Assembly (NCBI RefSeq): GCF_000802965.1
Contig: NZ_JSAK01000008.1
Coordinates: 161,189 to 225,188, forward strand
DNA from: Pseudomonas fluorescens
GTDB taxonomy: Bacteria > Pseudomonadota > Gammaproteobacteria > Pseudomonadales > Pseudomonadaceae
DNA length: 64,000 nucleotides
Reading direction: 5' to 3'
Both the position numbers and the translations under genes were made by a program. The notes beneath the pieces are model-generated. The model saw only the letters and a program-made list of their open reading frames with translations, was not told where the DNA came from and searched no databases. The first letter of the stretch is position 1; every line of letters starts with the position of its first letter. Positions 7,694 to 17,403 of this stretch are shown here, piece after piece.

Positions 7694-8797
7694 TTAGAGC
7701 CTTACGCTGGCAAACGTCGACTCATTACGCGCTTGGCTCAGCGCCGACAACGGCCCGGACAACGGCGACAGCACCAGCGCTTGCGGCAGCGGCATCATCG
7801 CCACTTGCTGCGTGGTGTTGGACCCAACGCGCTCGTCACGCGGCGGAATGCCGAAGTATTCGCGGTAGCACTTGGAAAAGTGCGGCGTGGACACGAAGCC
7901 GCACACCGACGCCACTTCGATGATCGACATCGGCGTTTGCTTGAGCAGTTGCCGCGCGCGGATCAGGCGCAGCTTCAAGTAGTAACGCGACGGCGAGCAA
8001 TGCAGGTATTTCTGGAACAACCTTTCTAGCTGACGACGGGACACGGCGACGTACACCGCCAGTTCGTCGAGGTCGATCGGCTCTTCGAGGTTGGCTTCCA
8101 TCAGCGCAACGATTTCCTGCAACTTCGGCTGGTTGGTGCCGAGCATGTGCTTGAGCGGCACACGCTGGTGATCCTGTTCGTTGCGGATGCGCTCGTAGAC
8201 GAACATCTCCGAAATCGCCGCCGACAGTTCACGGCCGTGATCGCGACTGATCAGGTGCAACATCATGTCCAACGGCGCGGTGCCACCGGAGCTGGTGAAG
8301 CGGTTACGGTCGAGGGTAAACAGGCGGGTACTCATGGCCACACGCGGGAAAGCTTCCTGCATCGCCGCCAGACATTCCCAGTGCACGCTGCAATCGAAAC
8401 CGTCCAGCAGGCCGGCGCAGGCCAGGGCCCAACTGCCGGTGCACACTGCGCCGAGGCGACGGGACTGACGCGCCTGGCTTTGCAGCCATGACACGTGTTC
8501 GCGGGTAACAGTGCGTTGAATTCCAATACCGCCGCAGACAATCACTGTGTCCAGGGCGGGGGCTTTGTGCATGGAGGCATCGGGGGTGATTTGCAGACCG
8601 TCACTGGCCCAGACCTGACCGCCGTCGACGGTGAGGGTGGTCCAGCGATACAACTCGCGACCGGACAATTGGTTGGCCATGCGCAGAGGTTCGACTGCGG
8701 AAGCCAGAGAAATCAGCGTGAAATTGTCCAGCAGCAAAAAGCCGATGGATTGAGGCGCACGGTTCTGGGGTTGGGCCCCGGAGTTGGACGACGTCAT
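7694..8797 (-). CDS. gbdR: Glycine betaine-responsive activator GbdR (GATase1-AraC)
   Basis: This 367-residue regulator has an N-terminal DJ-1/PfpI-like domain (IGFLLLDNFTLISLASAVEPLRMANQL; GAVCTGSWALACAGLL) and a C-terminal AraC HTH pair (LDELAVYVAVSRRQLERLFQKYLHCSPSRYYLKLRLIRARQLL). GbdR senses glycine betaine and dimethylglycine and activates betaine demethylation, sarcosine oxidation, serine dehydratase and choline uptake genes. Its place beside sdaB and choXWV matches P. aeruginosa (gbdR-sdaB-cbcXWV). It resembles cdhR in domain layout, but the order and neighbours separate them. Confidence 0.92.
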   Translation of the reverse strand: MTSSNSGAQPQNRAPQSIGFLLLDNFTLISLASAVEPLRMANQLSGRELYRWTTLTVDGGQVWASDGLQITPDASMHKAPALDTVIVCGGIGIQRTVTREHVSWLQSQARQSRRLGAVCTGSWALACAGLLDGFDCSVHWECLAAMQEAFPRVAMSTRLFTLDRNRFTSSGGTAPLDMMLHLISRDHGRELSAAISEMFVYERIRNEQDHQRVPLKHMLGTNQPKLQEIVALMEANLEEPIDLDELAVYVAVSRRQLERLFQKYLHCSPSRYYLKLRLIRARQLLKQTPMSIIEVASVCGFVSTPHFSKCYREYFGIPPRDERVGSNTTQQVAMMPLPQALVLSPLSGPLSALSQARNESTFASVRL

Positions 8798-9399
8798 CGC
8801 GGTATCTCCTCACACAAAGCGGGTGATGGCCTCAGGCGGAGGCTCTTGTTATCGCCATCGTTCTCGCGTGAGAGACGGGCTTTGTAATGACAGAGCAATT
8901 GCCATGCCTAAATTTGAATGTGCGTTCAATAACTCCTAAAAACGACGTCGGAATGTGTCTATATAAGACACGCAGTGAGTAGGGGTTATAAGTGCCATCA
9001 GGCAAGGCAAACGCGCTGTCCCGTTGCGTGTGAGCAAATCGGTAGCACTTGTGGGAACAGGGCTGCGAGCAGCCCGGAAAGAGTGTCACCGCAGGCACAG
9101 GTGACGGATGGTCAGGCCGGGGAAGGACCTGATTTTGAAGTCAGTTACTTATCTGTGAGCGACGCGCCAAAAGGTGGCGCGCCTGGGATTGCGTGTTCAC
9201 TTAGCGCGCAGTTTTGACTGGTCTTGCGCTATCTATAGGAGCCTGCTTGCTGGTGATTGAGACGACGCGGTGAATCAGTCAGTCCGCGTTATCGTTCATC
9301 GCCAGCAAGCAGGCTCCTACAGGGATTTATGGTGTGATGAAAATATCAGTTACACCACAGAACCTGTGGGAGATTGCCAGCGATTGGGGTCACACGGTC
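8798..9399. other. 602-nt intergenic region upstream of gbdR
   Basis: No convincing coding frame is seen. It holds the gbdR promoter side. An inverted repeat GTGTCT-ATATA-AGACAC at 8955-8971 could overlap a minus-strand -10 element. A REP pair at 9234-9322 lies downstream of the serine dehydratase gene. Confidence 0.6.
9234..9322. repeat. REP inverted pair (GGAGCCTGCTTGCTGG type)
   Basis: Facing copies of TAGGAGCCTGCTTGCTGG, a variant of the GGCTTGCTGG family with CTGCTT instead of CGGCTT. Confidence 0.88.
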
Positions 9400-10776
9400 T
9401 CAGCACTCCACAGCGCTAACCGCCAATCCCCCTCGCGATGTCTCTTTATATTTGTCATGCATGTCGGCACCGGTATCGCGCATGGTGCGGATCACCCGGT
9501 CCAGCGAGATAAAGTGCTGACCGTCACCGCGCAATGCCATCTGCGCCGCGTTGATCGCTTTCACCGCGGCAATCGCGTTGCGCTCTATGCACGGCACTTG
9601 CACCAGCCCGCCCACCGGGTCGCAGGTCAAACCGAGGTTATGTTCCAAACCAATTTCCGCCGCGTTGCACAGTTGCTCCGGTGTAGCGCCGAGGATTTCC
9701 GCCAGCCCCGCCGCTGCCATGGCGCAGGCCGAGCCCACTTCACCCTGGCACCCGACTTCGGCACCAGAAATCGAAGCGTTTTTCTTGCACAGAATCCCGA
9801 CCGCTGCCGCGCCGAGGAAGTAGTCGACGACGTTGGCGTCGGTCACGTCTTCGCTGAACTTCATGAAGTAGTGCAACACCGCCGGAATGATCCCCGCCGC
9901 GCCATTGGTCGGTGCCGTGACCATGCGCCCGCCGGCCGCGTTTTCTTCGTTGACTGCCAGGGCGAACAGGTTGACCCATTCCATGGCGCTAAGCGTGGAG
10001 CCGATCACGTTGGGTTTATTCAGCTCCTGCAAACTGCGATGCAGCTTGGCCGCGCGCCGACGCACATTCAGGCCGCCAGGCAATATGCCCTCGTGCTTGA
10101 GGCCGTGCTCGACGCAATCCTGCATGGCGCGCCAGAGCGTCATCAGGCCGCTGCGAATTTCTTCCTCACTGCGCCAAACCTTCTCGTTGGCCAGCATCAA
10201 TTCGGCCACGCGCAGGTTGTGCGTTTTGCACAGTTCCAGCAGCTCGGCGGCGCTGGAAAAATCGTACGGCAATACGGTGCGATCAAGGTCAACGACGCCG
10301 CTTGAAGCCTGGGCTTCGTCGACGACAAAACCGCCGCCGACCGAATAATAAGTGTCGCGATGCAACTCACCGTCATCGCCTTGGACAATCAGGGTCATGG
10401 CGTTGGGATGGAACGGCAGGTTTTCGTCGATCAGGCGCATATCGCGAGCCCAGATGAACGGCACTGACACGCGACCGTCGAGCAACAGGGTGTCGGTTTC
10501 GCGCAGGGTGGCGATGCGAATGCCGATTTGCGACGGATCGATCGCATCCGGCCACTCGCCCATCAGGCCCATGATCACCGCGTTGTCGCTGCCGTGGCCG
10601 ATGCCGGTGGCGGACAACGAACCATAGAGCTGAACTTCGACGCGCCGCACTTGCTCAAGCAACCCCCGCTCACGCAAACCCTGCACGAACAGCGCTGCCG
10701 CCCGCATAGGCCCCACGGTGTGCGAACTGGAAGGGCCGATGCCGATTTTGAACAGGTCGAAAACACTGATAGCCAT
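9400..10776 (-). CDS. sdaB: L-serine dehydratase, one-chain [4Fe-4S] type
   Basis: The 458-residue enzyme converts L-serine to pyruvate and ammonia. The N-terminal ACT-like beta domain begins [27 protein letters not shown], and the C-terminal alpha domain carries conserved Cys residues suited to hold an iron-sulfur cluster ([30 protein letters not shown]). ATG 10776 is chosen because the family always starts just before [17 protein letters not shown]; a longer frame adds unrelated residues. Next to gbdR it disposes of serine made from betaine-derived glycine. Confidence 0.93.
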   Translation of the reverse strand: MAISVFDLFKIGIGPSSSHTVGPMRAAALFVQGLRERGLLEQVRRVEVQLYGSLSATGIGHGSDNAVIMGLMGEWPDAIDPSQIGIRIATLRETDTLLLDGRVSVPFIWARDMRLIDENLPFHPNAMTLIVQGDDGELHRDTYYSVGGGFVVDEAQASSGVVDLDRTVLPYDFSSAAELLELCKTHNLRVAELMLANEKVWRSEEEIRSGLMTLWRAMQDCVEHGLKHEGILPGGLNVRRRAAKLHRSLQELNKPNVIGSTLSAMEWVNLFALAVNEENAAGGRMVTAPTNGAAGIIPAVLHYFMKFSEDVTDANVVDYFLGAAAVGILCKKNASISGAEVGCQGEVGSACAMAAAGLAEILGATPEQLCNAAEIGLEHNLGLTCDPVGGLVQVPCIERNAIAAVKAINAAQMALRGDGQHFISLDRVIRTMRDTGADMHDKYKETSRGGLAVSAVEC

Positions 10777-11020
10777 TACTGCCGAACTCCTGGATGAGCC
10801 TGATCCAGACGCAAAAGCGCCCGGTGGCGGAGCTGCTACGCTCAAGCTGCAATCCGCCGAGATGGCCGCATCATCAGGCTTTTGTCATGTCGTTCGACGT
10901 CTCACACCGACGCACTCATGCCCACTAACGCCGCGTGCGTTTTGCGCCATGTTTTCGCCGTTTTTTTGCGAATCAGAAGGGGAAATGGGGCTGAAAAAAT
11001 CTGTAAACGACGTCACTGAC

Positions 11021-11062
11021 ACTGGATACGACCATCCCTGTACTGGTTACGACGCACCCTGT
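11021..11062. promoter_or_regulatory. Two adjacent 21-bp direct repeats, candidate GbdR site
   Basis: ACTGGATACGACCATCCCTG (11021-11040, plus T) is followed at once by ACTGGTTACGACGCACCCTG (11042-11061, plus T). The copies match at 17 of 21 positions, and the 21-bp period puts both on the same helix face. They sit in the 435-nt divergent region between sdaB and choX, 150 nt before choX. GbdR is known to activate both genes, so the repeats are a good candidate site. The rest of this gap shows no gene. Confidence 0.5.
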
Positions 11063-11211
11063 AGGCGTCAGATTTTCACTGGTACATGATCGTATCGACT
11101 CGATTGCAAGGCGCCGTGGTAGAGATGTCTCCAAAACGCCATCCAACCGCAACCTATAAGTGCGGTGGTCCAGTCGGAACACTGCCAAAAAAAACACCAA
11201 GGAGTCCATCC

Positions 11212-12159
11212 ATGAAAGGTTCCCGTTCGTTGTTGTTGGCCGCCATGCTTAGTCTGCCGGTTCTGGCGCAAGCCGCCGAACCGGCCCAATGCAGCACCGT
11301 AAACTTCTCCGATGTCGGCTGGACCGACATCACCGCAACAACCGCGACCACCAGCGTCGTGCTCAACGCCCTCGGCTACAAGACCAAGACCACCATGATT
11401 TCCGTGCCCGTGACCTACAAGTCCCTGGCCGACGGCAAGAACATGGACGTGTTCCTCGGTAACTGGATGCCGACCATGGAAAACGACATCAAGGCCTACC
11501 GCGATGCGGGCACCGTGGAAACCGTGCGCACCAATCTCAAAGGCGCCAAGTACACCCTCGCCGTCCCACAGGCGCTGTACGACAAAGGGCTGCATGATTT
11601 CGCCGACATCGCCAAATTCAAGAAAGAACTCGACGGCAAGATTTATGGCATCGAACCCGGCAACGACGGCAACCGCCTGATCCAGAGTATGATCGACAAG
11701 AACGCCTTCGGCCTCAAAGACGCCGGTTTCAAAGTCGTCGAGTCCAGCGAGGCGGGCATGCTGTCGCAGGTCGACCGCGCGCAGAAACGCGACACCGCCG
11801 TGGTGTTCCTGGGCTGGGCCCCGCATCCGATGAACAAGCGCTTCAAGATTCAATACCTGACCGGCGGCGACGACTTCTTCGGCCCCGATTTTGGCGCCGC
11901 CACCGTGGCGACCAACACCCGTAAGGGCTACGCCTCGGAATGCAGCAACGTCGGTCAGTTGCTGAAGAACCTGGAGTTCACCGTCGACATGGAAAGTGAA
12001 CTGATGGGCAACATCCTGGACGACAAAATGAAGCCTGACGCGGCCGCCAAGGCCTGGCTGAAAAAGAATCCCCAGGTGCTCGATACCTGGCTCGCTGGCG
12101 TGACCACCATTGACGGTAAACCTGGCTTGGACGCCGTGAAAGCCAAGCTTGCTCAGTAA
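11212..12159 (+). CDS. choX: Choline ABC transporter periplasmic binding protein
   Basis: This 315-residue ProX/OpuAC-type protein has a signal peptide (cleavage near LAQA-AEPAQC). Sequence NFSDVGWTDITATTATTSVVLNALGY and MDVFLGNWMPTME match choline-binding ChoX/CbcX. It is a paralogue of CaiX in this window, sharing the FADIAKFKKELDGKIYGIEPG block. ATG 11212 follows AAGGAG by 7 nt. It is the first gene of choXWV (cbcXWV in P. aeruginosa). Confidence 0.92.
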   Translation: MKGSRSLLLAAMLSLPVLAQAAEPAQCSTVNFSDVGWTDITATTATTSVVLNALGYKTKTTMISVPVTYKSLADGKNMDVFLGNWMPTMENDIKAYRDAGTVETVRTNLKGAKYTLAVPQALYDKGLHDFADIAKFKKELDGKIYGIEPGNDGNRLIQSMIDKNAFGLKDAGFKVVESSEAGMLSQVDRAQKRDTAVVFLGWAPHPMNKRFKIQYLTGGDDFFGPDFGAATVATNTRKGYASECSNVGQLLKNLEFTVDMESELMGNILDDKMKPDAAAKAWLKKNPQVLDTWLAGVTTIDGKPGLDAVKAKLAQ

Positions 12160-12225
12160 TCGCTTACGCCGGGCGGGCTCGCCCGCCCGGACTGTTTATT
12201 TCCTTGCATGCGGACGTTCACTACC

Positions 12226-13071
12226 ATGCTGATTGATCAGAAAATACCTCTAGGCCAGTACATCGCAGGCTTCGTTGAATGGTTGACGCAACACGGCGCC
12301 AACACCTTCGACGCAATTGCCGTGTCACTGGAAACGATGATCCACGGCGTGACGTTTGCGCTGACCTGGTTCAACCCGCTGGTCTTGATCGGCCTAATCG
12401 CAATACTTGCCCACTTCATCCAGCGCAAATGGGGGCTGACCGCCTTCGTCGTTGCCTCCTTCCTGCTGATCCTCAATCTGGGGTACTGGCAGGAAACCAT
12501 GGAAACCCTCGCCCAGGTGTTGTTCGCCACCCTGGTCTGCGTGGTCATCGGCGTACCGCTGGGTATCGTCGCCGCGCACAAACCGATGTTCTACACCATG
12601 ATGCGTCCGGTGCTCGATCTGATGCAGACCGTGCCGACCTTCGTCTACCTCATTCCTACCCTGACCCTCTTCGGTCTGGGTGTGGTCCCCGGTCTGATCT
12701 CGACGGTGGTGTTCGCGATTGCCGCGCCCATCCGCCTGACCTACCTGGGCATCCGTGATGTCCCGCAAGAACTGATGGACGCCGGCAAGGCCTTTGGCTG
12801 CTCGCGACGCCAGCTGCTTTCGCGAATCGAACTGCCCCACGCCATGCCAAGCATCGCGGCCGGCATCACCCAGTGCATCATGCTGTCGTTGTCGATGGTG
12901 GTGATCGCGGCACTGGTGGGCGCCGACGGCCTGGGCAAACCCGTGGTCAACGCACTGAATACCGCTGATATCGCCCTGGGCTTCGAAGCAGGCCTGGCGA
13001 TCGTACTGCTGGCGATCATGCTCGACCGTATCTGCAAACAACCCGACGCCAAAGTAGGGGGTGACGCATGA
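12226..13071 (+). CDS. choW: Choline ABC transporter permease
   Basis: This is a 281-residue inner-membrane permease of the ProW/OpuAB family with several hydrophobic helices. The EAA-type loop reads ELMDAGKAFGCSRRQLLSRIELPHAMPSIAAGI. ATG 12226 (MLIDQKIPLGQYIAGF) is preferred on homologue length, though an ATG at 12208 in the same frame is possible and neither has a strong ribosome site. The stop overlaps the choV start as ATGA. Confidence 0.9.
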   Translation: MLIDQKIPLGQYIAGFVEWLTQHGANTFDAIAVSLETMIHGVTFALTWFNPLVLIGLIAILAHFIQRKWGLTAFVVASFLLILNLGYWQETMETLAQVLFATLVCVVIGVPLGIVAAHKPMFYTMMRPVLDLMQTVPTFVYLIPTLTLFGLGVVPGLISTVVFAIAAPIRLTYLGIRDVPQELMDAGKAFGCSRRQLLSRIELPHAMPSIAAGITQCIMLSLSMVVIAALVGADGLGKPVVNALNTADIALGFEAGLAIVLLAIMLDRICKQPDAKVGGDA

Positions 13072-14246
13072 GCATAATTCGCTTCGAAGACGTCGACGTA
13101 ATTTTCACCAAGGATCCGCGCGAAGCCCTGAAGCTTCTCGATCAAGGTCTGACTCGCAGCGAGATCCTGAAAAAGACCGGGCAGATCGTTGGCGTCGAAA
13201 AGGCCAGCCTTGATGTCGAAAAAGGTGAAATCTGCGTGCTGATGGGCCTGTCCGGCTCCGGCAAATCCAGCCTGCTGCGTTGCATCAACGGCCTCAACAC
13301 TGTTAGCCGCGGCAAGCTGTACGTCGAGCACGAAGGCAAGCAGATCAACATTGCTTCCTGTACCCCGGCGGAACTGAAAATGATGCGCACCAAGCGCATC
13401 GCCATGGTGTTCCAGAAGTTCGCCCTGATGCCTTGGCTGACGGTGCGCGAGAACATCAGTTTCGGCCTGGAAATGCAGGGCCGTCCGGAGAAGGAACGCA
13501 AGAAACTGGTCGATGAAAAACTCGAACTGGTGGGCCTGACCCAATGGCGCAACAAGAAACCCGATGAACTCTCCGGTGGTATGCAGCAACGTGTGGGCCT
13601 GGCCCGTGCGCTGGCGATGGACGCCGACATTCTGCTGATGGACGAACCGTTCTCGGCACTCGACCCGCTGATCCGTCAGGGCCTGCAGGACGAACTGCTG
13701 GAACTGCAACGCAAGCTGAGCAAAACCATCGTTTTCGTGAGTCACGACCTCGATGAAGCACTGAAGCTCGGCAGCCGAATCGCGATCATGAAAGACGGCC
13801 GGATCATCCAGTACAGTAAACCTGAAGAAATCGTCCTCAACCCGGCGGACGACTACGTGCGGACCTTCGTCGCCCACACCAACCCGCTGAACGTATTGTG
13901 CGGTCGCAGCCTGATGCGCACCCTGGACAACTGCAAACGCATCAACGGCTCGGTGTGCCTGGATCCGGGCGGCGATTCGTGGCTGGACCTGGCGGAAGGC
14001 AACACCATCAAGGGTGCACGCCAGAACGGTTCTGCGCTGGACCTGCAAAACTGGGTACCGGGCCAGGCAGTTGAAGGTCTGGGCCGTCGGCCAACGTTGG
14101 TGGATTCGAACATCGGCATGCGCGATGCGTTGCAGATTCGCTATCAGACCGGCAACAAACTGGTGCTGCATGACAACAACCATGTGGTCGGGATTCTCGG
14201 CGACAGCGAGTTGTACCACGCGTTGCTCGGCAAGAACCTGGGCTAA
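13068..14246 (+). CDS. choV: Choline ABC transporter ATP-binding protein
   Basis: This 392-residue ATPase is of the ProV/OpuAA type. Walker A GLSGSGKSSLLRC, signature LSGGMQQRVGLARAL, Walker B ILLMDEPFSALD and the switch His (FVSHDLDEAL) are all intact. The C-terminal extension is CBS-like (VDSNIGMRDALQIRYQTGNKLVLHDNN), a shape known from betaine transporters that respond to ionic strength. ATG 13068 overlaps choW by 4 nt. The pair serves ChoX and probably CaiX. Confidence 0.93.
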   Translation: MSIIRFEDVDVIFTKDPREALKLLDQGLTRSEILKKTGQIVGVEKASLDVEKGEICVLMGLSGSGKSSLLRCINGLNTVSRGKLYVEHEGKQINIASCTPAELKMMRTKRIAMVFQKFALMPWLTVRENISFGLEMQGRPEKERKKLVDEKLELVGLTQWRNKKPDELSGGMQQRVGLARALAMDADILLMDEPFSALDPLIRQGLQDELLELQRKLSKTIVFVSHDLDEALKLGSRIAIMKDGRIIQYSKPEEIVLNPADDYVRTFVAHTNPLNVLCGRSLMRTLDNCKRINGSVCLDPGGDSWLDLAEGNTIKGARQNGSALDLQNWVPGQAVEGLGRRPTLVDSNIGMRDALQIRYQTGNKLVLHDNNHVVGILGDSELYHALLGKNLG

Positions 14247-14256
14247 GGCAACAAAC

Positions 14257-14294
14257 ACAAAAACGCCGCGAGAGGATCGCGGCGTTTTTGTTTT
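14257..14294. terminator. Intrinsic terminator after choXWV
   Basis: AAAACGCCGCGA pairs with TCGCGGCGTTTT across a 5-nt loop and is followed by further T. It can work in both directions between the convergent choV and betT. Confidence 0.88.
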
Positions 14295-14303
14295 AAGAGC
14301 AAA

Positions 14304-14386
14304 GATCAAAAGATCGCAGCCTTCGGCAGCTCCTACAGGGGACCGCGATCAAATGTAGGAGCTGCCGAAGGCTGCGATCTTTTAAA
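14304..14386. repeat. REP inverted pair (GCCGAAGGCTGCGATCTTTT type)
   Basis: Facing copies of AAAAGATCGCAGCCTTCGGC enclose about 20 nt and follow directly on the choV terminator. Confidence 0.9.
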
Positions 14387-14425
14387 GCTGACGCGATGCC
14401 ACTGAAACACCGCGCCACTCACAAC

Positions 14426-16423
14426 TTAGCTATACACCCGGCCAAGGAGCTGCCGATGGCTTTCAAACTGATCGAGCACGTCACGGGTGATCTGATCCTG
14501 GGTGAAACCCATCAAGTCGTAGTCCTGGCTGCCGTTGTGCAGGTACACCTCGGCGCGGTAGTAACGCTGACGCGCCTCATCGGATTGAGCCGATTCGGTC
14601 GGCGTCGCCAGATAACCGTCCAGGCTGACTTCGTAGACAAACGGGTTGCCCTCCTCCATCTCGACCCGCACGCCCATGCAACGCTTGGACTTGCCCAGCA
14701 ACGTCTGCACTTCCAGGCCCTGCGCACGCATTTGCGTGGTCGCATCCTGCAAGGCCGGGCTCACGTGCTTGTCCATGAAACGCTGCACCACCGATTGGCT
14801 CGGTTGCAGGTCCAGTTGGGTCAAACGCTCGCTGAAACCACGACGTCCGCGCGCCGCCAGCTCGGCTTGTTCCTGTTCGATCTGCACGTCCTGGCGCATG
14901 GCCTTGTGCAAGCCAAACATGAAGCACACCAGCACCACCGAGAACGGCAGGCCGGCCAGCACCACCATGGTTTGCATGGCTTCGAAGTTACCGGCGAACA
15001 ACAGACCGATAGTCACCAGGGTGATCACCACCGACCAGAAAATCCGCAGCCAGTGCGGCGCATCTTCATCGACATTGCCGCCCTTGCAGGAAAGGTTGGC
15101 CATCATCACCGCGCCGGAATCCGCCGGGGTCAGGAACAACACGAAACCTACGAAGATCGATACACCGATCACCACCTTCGACGCCGGGTAATGTTCCAGC
15201 AATTGGTAGATCGCCATGGACGGCTGTTCCAGCGCCGTTTTCCCAAGCTCCACCGCACCATGGTTCATCACCAGGTCCAGGGCCGAGTTACCGAAGATCG
15301 ACAGCCACGCCAAAGTGAAACCCAGCGGAATCAGCAGCACGCCAGCCACCAGTTCACGCACCGTACGGCCACGGGAAATACGCGCGATGAACATGCCTAC
15401 GAATGGCGCCCAGGAAATCCACCAGGCCCAGTAGAACAGGGTCCACAGGCCCAACCAGCGGTCAGACTTCTCACTGTCGCCTTCGTACACATAAAGGTCG
15501 AAAGTCTTCAGCACCACGCCGTTCAGGTAATCACCGACGTTTTGCACAAAGCCGTTGAGCAGGTGCAGGGTCGGGCCGAACAACAGCACGAAAATCAGCA
15601 GTCCGCTGAACAGCACGATGTTGAGGTTGGACAGACGACGAATGCCGTTTTCCACACCCGACACGGCAGCGATGGTCGCCACGGTGCTCATCACGATGAT
15701 CACAATCAGCAGGTTGGTGTTGCTGTGTTCCATGCCGAACAGGTTTTCCAGCCCCGACGACACTTGCAGCGAACCAATCCCCAGGTTGGTCACCAGGCCC
15801 AGCAGGGTCACGAACATGCCAAAGCCGTCCACCGCATGTCCGGCCGCGCCCTTGACCCAACGCTCGCCCACCAGCGGATACAACGCCGAACGCAACGCCA
15901 GCGGCTGGTTATGACGGTAAGCAAAATAGGCAACGGCCAGACCGACCAGCGCGTAGATCGCCCAGCCATGCAGGCCCCAGTGCAGGAACGTCAGCTGAAC
16001 CGCCTGACGCGCCGCGAGGTTGCTGGCGGCAACGCCTTCCGGCGGGTTGAAGTAATGGTCCAGCGGCTCGGAAGCACCAAAGTACAGCAGCGAAATGCCG
16101 ATACCCGACGAGAACAGCATCCCCGCCCAGGCGCCGTAGCTGAAGTCCGGGGTGTCGTCCTTGCTGCCCAGTTTCAGTTTGCCGTAGGACGAAAATGCCA
16201 GGCCGACCACAAAGATCAGATAGGCGGCAATCACCACCATGTAGTACCAGCCGAAGCTGCGGGACAGCCAGGCTTGCGCCGTACCGAGCAGTCTGCCGGC
16301 CTCTTGCGGGGCGATGATCAGAATGGCGGTCAACAACAGAATCAACGCGGTAGAGGTGTAGAACACCCAACCGTTGACCGTCACCTTCTCGGGTGGGGTC
16401 TTTATTAGCGAGGCAGAACTCAT
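14426..16423 (-). CDS. betT: BCCT-family choline transporter BetT
   Basis: The 665-residue secondary transporter has about twelve membrane helices. The BCCT hallmark GLWTLFYWAWWISWAPFVGM is followed by FIARISRGRTVRE. A soluble C-terminal tail of about 150 residues carries osmotic regulation in characterised BetT proteins. Position next to betIBA, transcribed away from it, matches PA5375 betT1. Its own divergent promoter region with betI contains the BetI operator. Confidence 0.92.
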   Translation of the reverse strand: MSSASLIKTPPEKVTVNGWVFYTSTALILLLTAILIIAPQEAGRLLGTAQAWLSRSFGWYYMVVIAAYLIFVVGLAFSSYGKLKLGSKDDTPDFSYGAWAGMLFSSGIGISLLYFGASEPLDHYFNPPEGVAASNLAARQAVQLTFLHWGLHGWAIYALVGLAVAYFAYRHNQPLALRSALYPLVGERWVKGAAGHAVDGFGMFVTLLGLVTNLGIGSLQVSSGLENLFGMEHSNTNLLIVIIVMSTVATIAAVSGVENGIRRLSNLNIVLFSGLLIFVLLFGPTLHLLNGFVQNVGDYLNGVVLKTFDLYVYEGDSEKSDRWLGLWTLFYWAWWISWAPFVGMFIARISRGRTVRELVAGVLLIPLGFTLAWLSIFGNSALDLVMNHGAVELGKTALEQPSMAIYQLLEHYPASKVVIGVSIFVGFVLFLTPADSGAVMMANLSCKGGNVDEDAPHWLRIFWSVVITLVTIGLLFAGNFEAMQTMVVLAGLPFSVVLVCFMFGLHKAMRQDVQIEQEQAELAARGRRGFSERLTQLDLQPSQSVVQRFMDKHVSPALQDATTQMRAQGLEVQTLLGKSKRCMGVRVEMEEGNPFVYEVSLDGYLATPTESAQSDEARQRYYRAEVYLHNGSQDYDLMGFTQDQITRDVLDQFESHRQLLGRVYS

Positions 16424-16657
16424 GGCACAGATGCTCCGGGCAGTGCGAGAGAAGAACGCAAGACAAACGGGTTACCCGACTAATCGGTTAGTGGGCAGCC
16501 GACCAGTGGGTGATATAAAGACACCCCGAAAAAAGCCCGAAGCCCTGGGAGCGCCGTGGCGTACAGGTTTCGAGCCGTTTCGGATGTCGGTTTGTCGCCA
16601 TTTACATGTAGGAAAAATCTGTAAGCAGCGACGATTTGTCGCAGATCTTATTCTTTG

Positions 16658-16677
16658 TTGATTGAACGTTCAATCAA
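16658..16677. promoter_or_regulatory. BetI operator (20-bp perfect palindrome)
   Basis: TTGATTGAACGTTCAATCAA is a perfect 20-bp palindrome, 71 nt before betI. It matches the class of BetI operators described in other gamma-proteobacteria. The rest of the 324-nt betT-betI gap has no gene; ACTAA-TCGG-TTAGT (16479-16492), near the betT start, is a second, weaker inverted repeat. Confidence 0.85.
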
Positions 16678-16747
16678 AACAAAATAGAATGGCCCTCAAG
16701 CCGGTAGCCGTTTTACGTCTGCCGGAAGGCCTAAGGAGATGTGCAAG

Positions 16748-17341
16748 ATGCCCAAGGTCGGTATGCAACCCATCCGTCGCCAGCAATTGATCGAAGCCAC
16801 ATTGCTGGCGGTTGATCAGGTCGGAATGGGGGACGCCAGCATTGCGCTGATCGCCCGTTTGGCCGGCGTCTCGAATGGCATCATCAGTCATTACTTTCAG
16901 GACAAGAACGGCCTGATCGCTGCCACGGCGCAGTACCTGATGAGTGTCCTCAGCGAGAACGTCACCGCGCGCCGTCAGGCGCTGAAGGACGACAGCCCGC
17001 GGGCGCATCTGCAGGTGATCATCGAAGGCAACTTCGACGCCAGCCAGGTCAATGGCCCGGCAATGAAAACCTGGCTGGCCTTCTGGGCCACCAGCATGCA
17101 CCACCCGTCTTTGCACAGGTTGCAGCGGATCAACGATCACCGTCTGTATTCCAACCTGTGCTGCCAGTTCCGCCGCGTATTGCCGCTCGATGATGCGCGC
17201 AGTGCAGCCCGTGGCCTGGCAGCCCTCATTGACGGTTTGTGGTTGCGCGGTGCGCTGTCGGGAGATGCTTTCGACACCGAGCAGGCGCACCAGATCGCTT
17301 ACGAATACATGGATTTCCAACTGGCCAAGCGGGTGAGTTAG
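16748..17341 (+). CDS. betI: TetR-family repressor BetI
   Basis: This 197-residue choline-responsive repressor begins [22 protein letters not shown]. Its N-terminal TetR HTH reads [27 protein letters not shown] 16748 is preferred to ATG 16739 because AAGGAG at 16732-16737 is properly spaced only for the former and homologues begin MPKVGMQP. The gene heads betI-betB-betA and sits just downstream of the palindromic operator. Confidence 0.95.
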   Translation: MPKVGMQPIRRQQLIEATLLAVDQVGMGDASIALIARLAGVSNGIISHYFQDKNGLIAATAQYLMSVLSENVTARRQALKDDSPRAHLQVIIEGNFDASQVNGPAMKTWLAFWATSMHHPSLHRLQRINDHRLYSNLCCQFRRVLPLDDARSAARGLAALIDGLWLRGALSGDAFDTEQAHQIAYEYMDFQLAKRVS

Positions 17342-17403
17342 AGCACACACAGAACGCTCAACCACCGCACAGCGCCAATCACTGATGCACTTGCGAGGAC
17401 TTT

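Noticed and set aside
8975..9217. 80-residue plus-strand frame upstream of gbdR
   Set aside because: No ribosome site, no family, and composition unlike coding sequence; it overlaps the probable gbdR promoter.
12741..14309. 522-residue open frame antisense to choV
   Set aside because: Codon-position mirror of a GC-rich gene; choV has all ATPase motifs and an operon overlap, while this frame shows no recognisable domain.
14396..16408. 670-residue open frame antisense to betT
   Set aside because: It is the reverse shadow of a clear BCCT transporter; its product is His/Gln-rich low-complexity protein, typical of antisense reading in GC-rich DNA.
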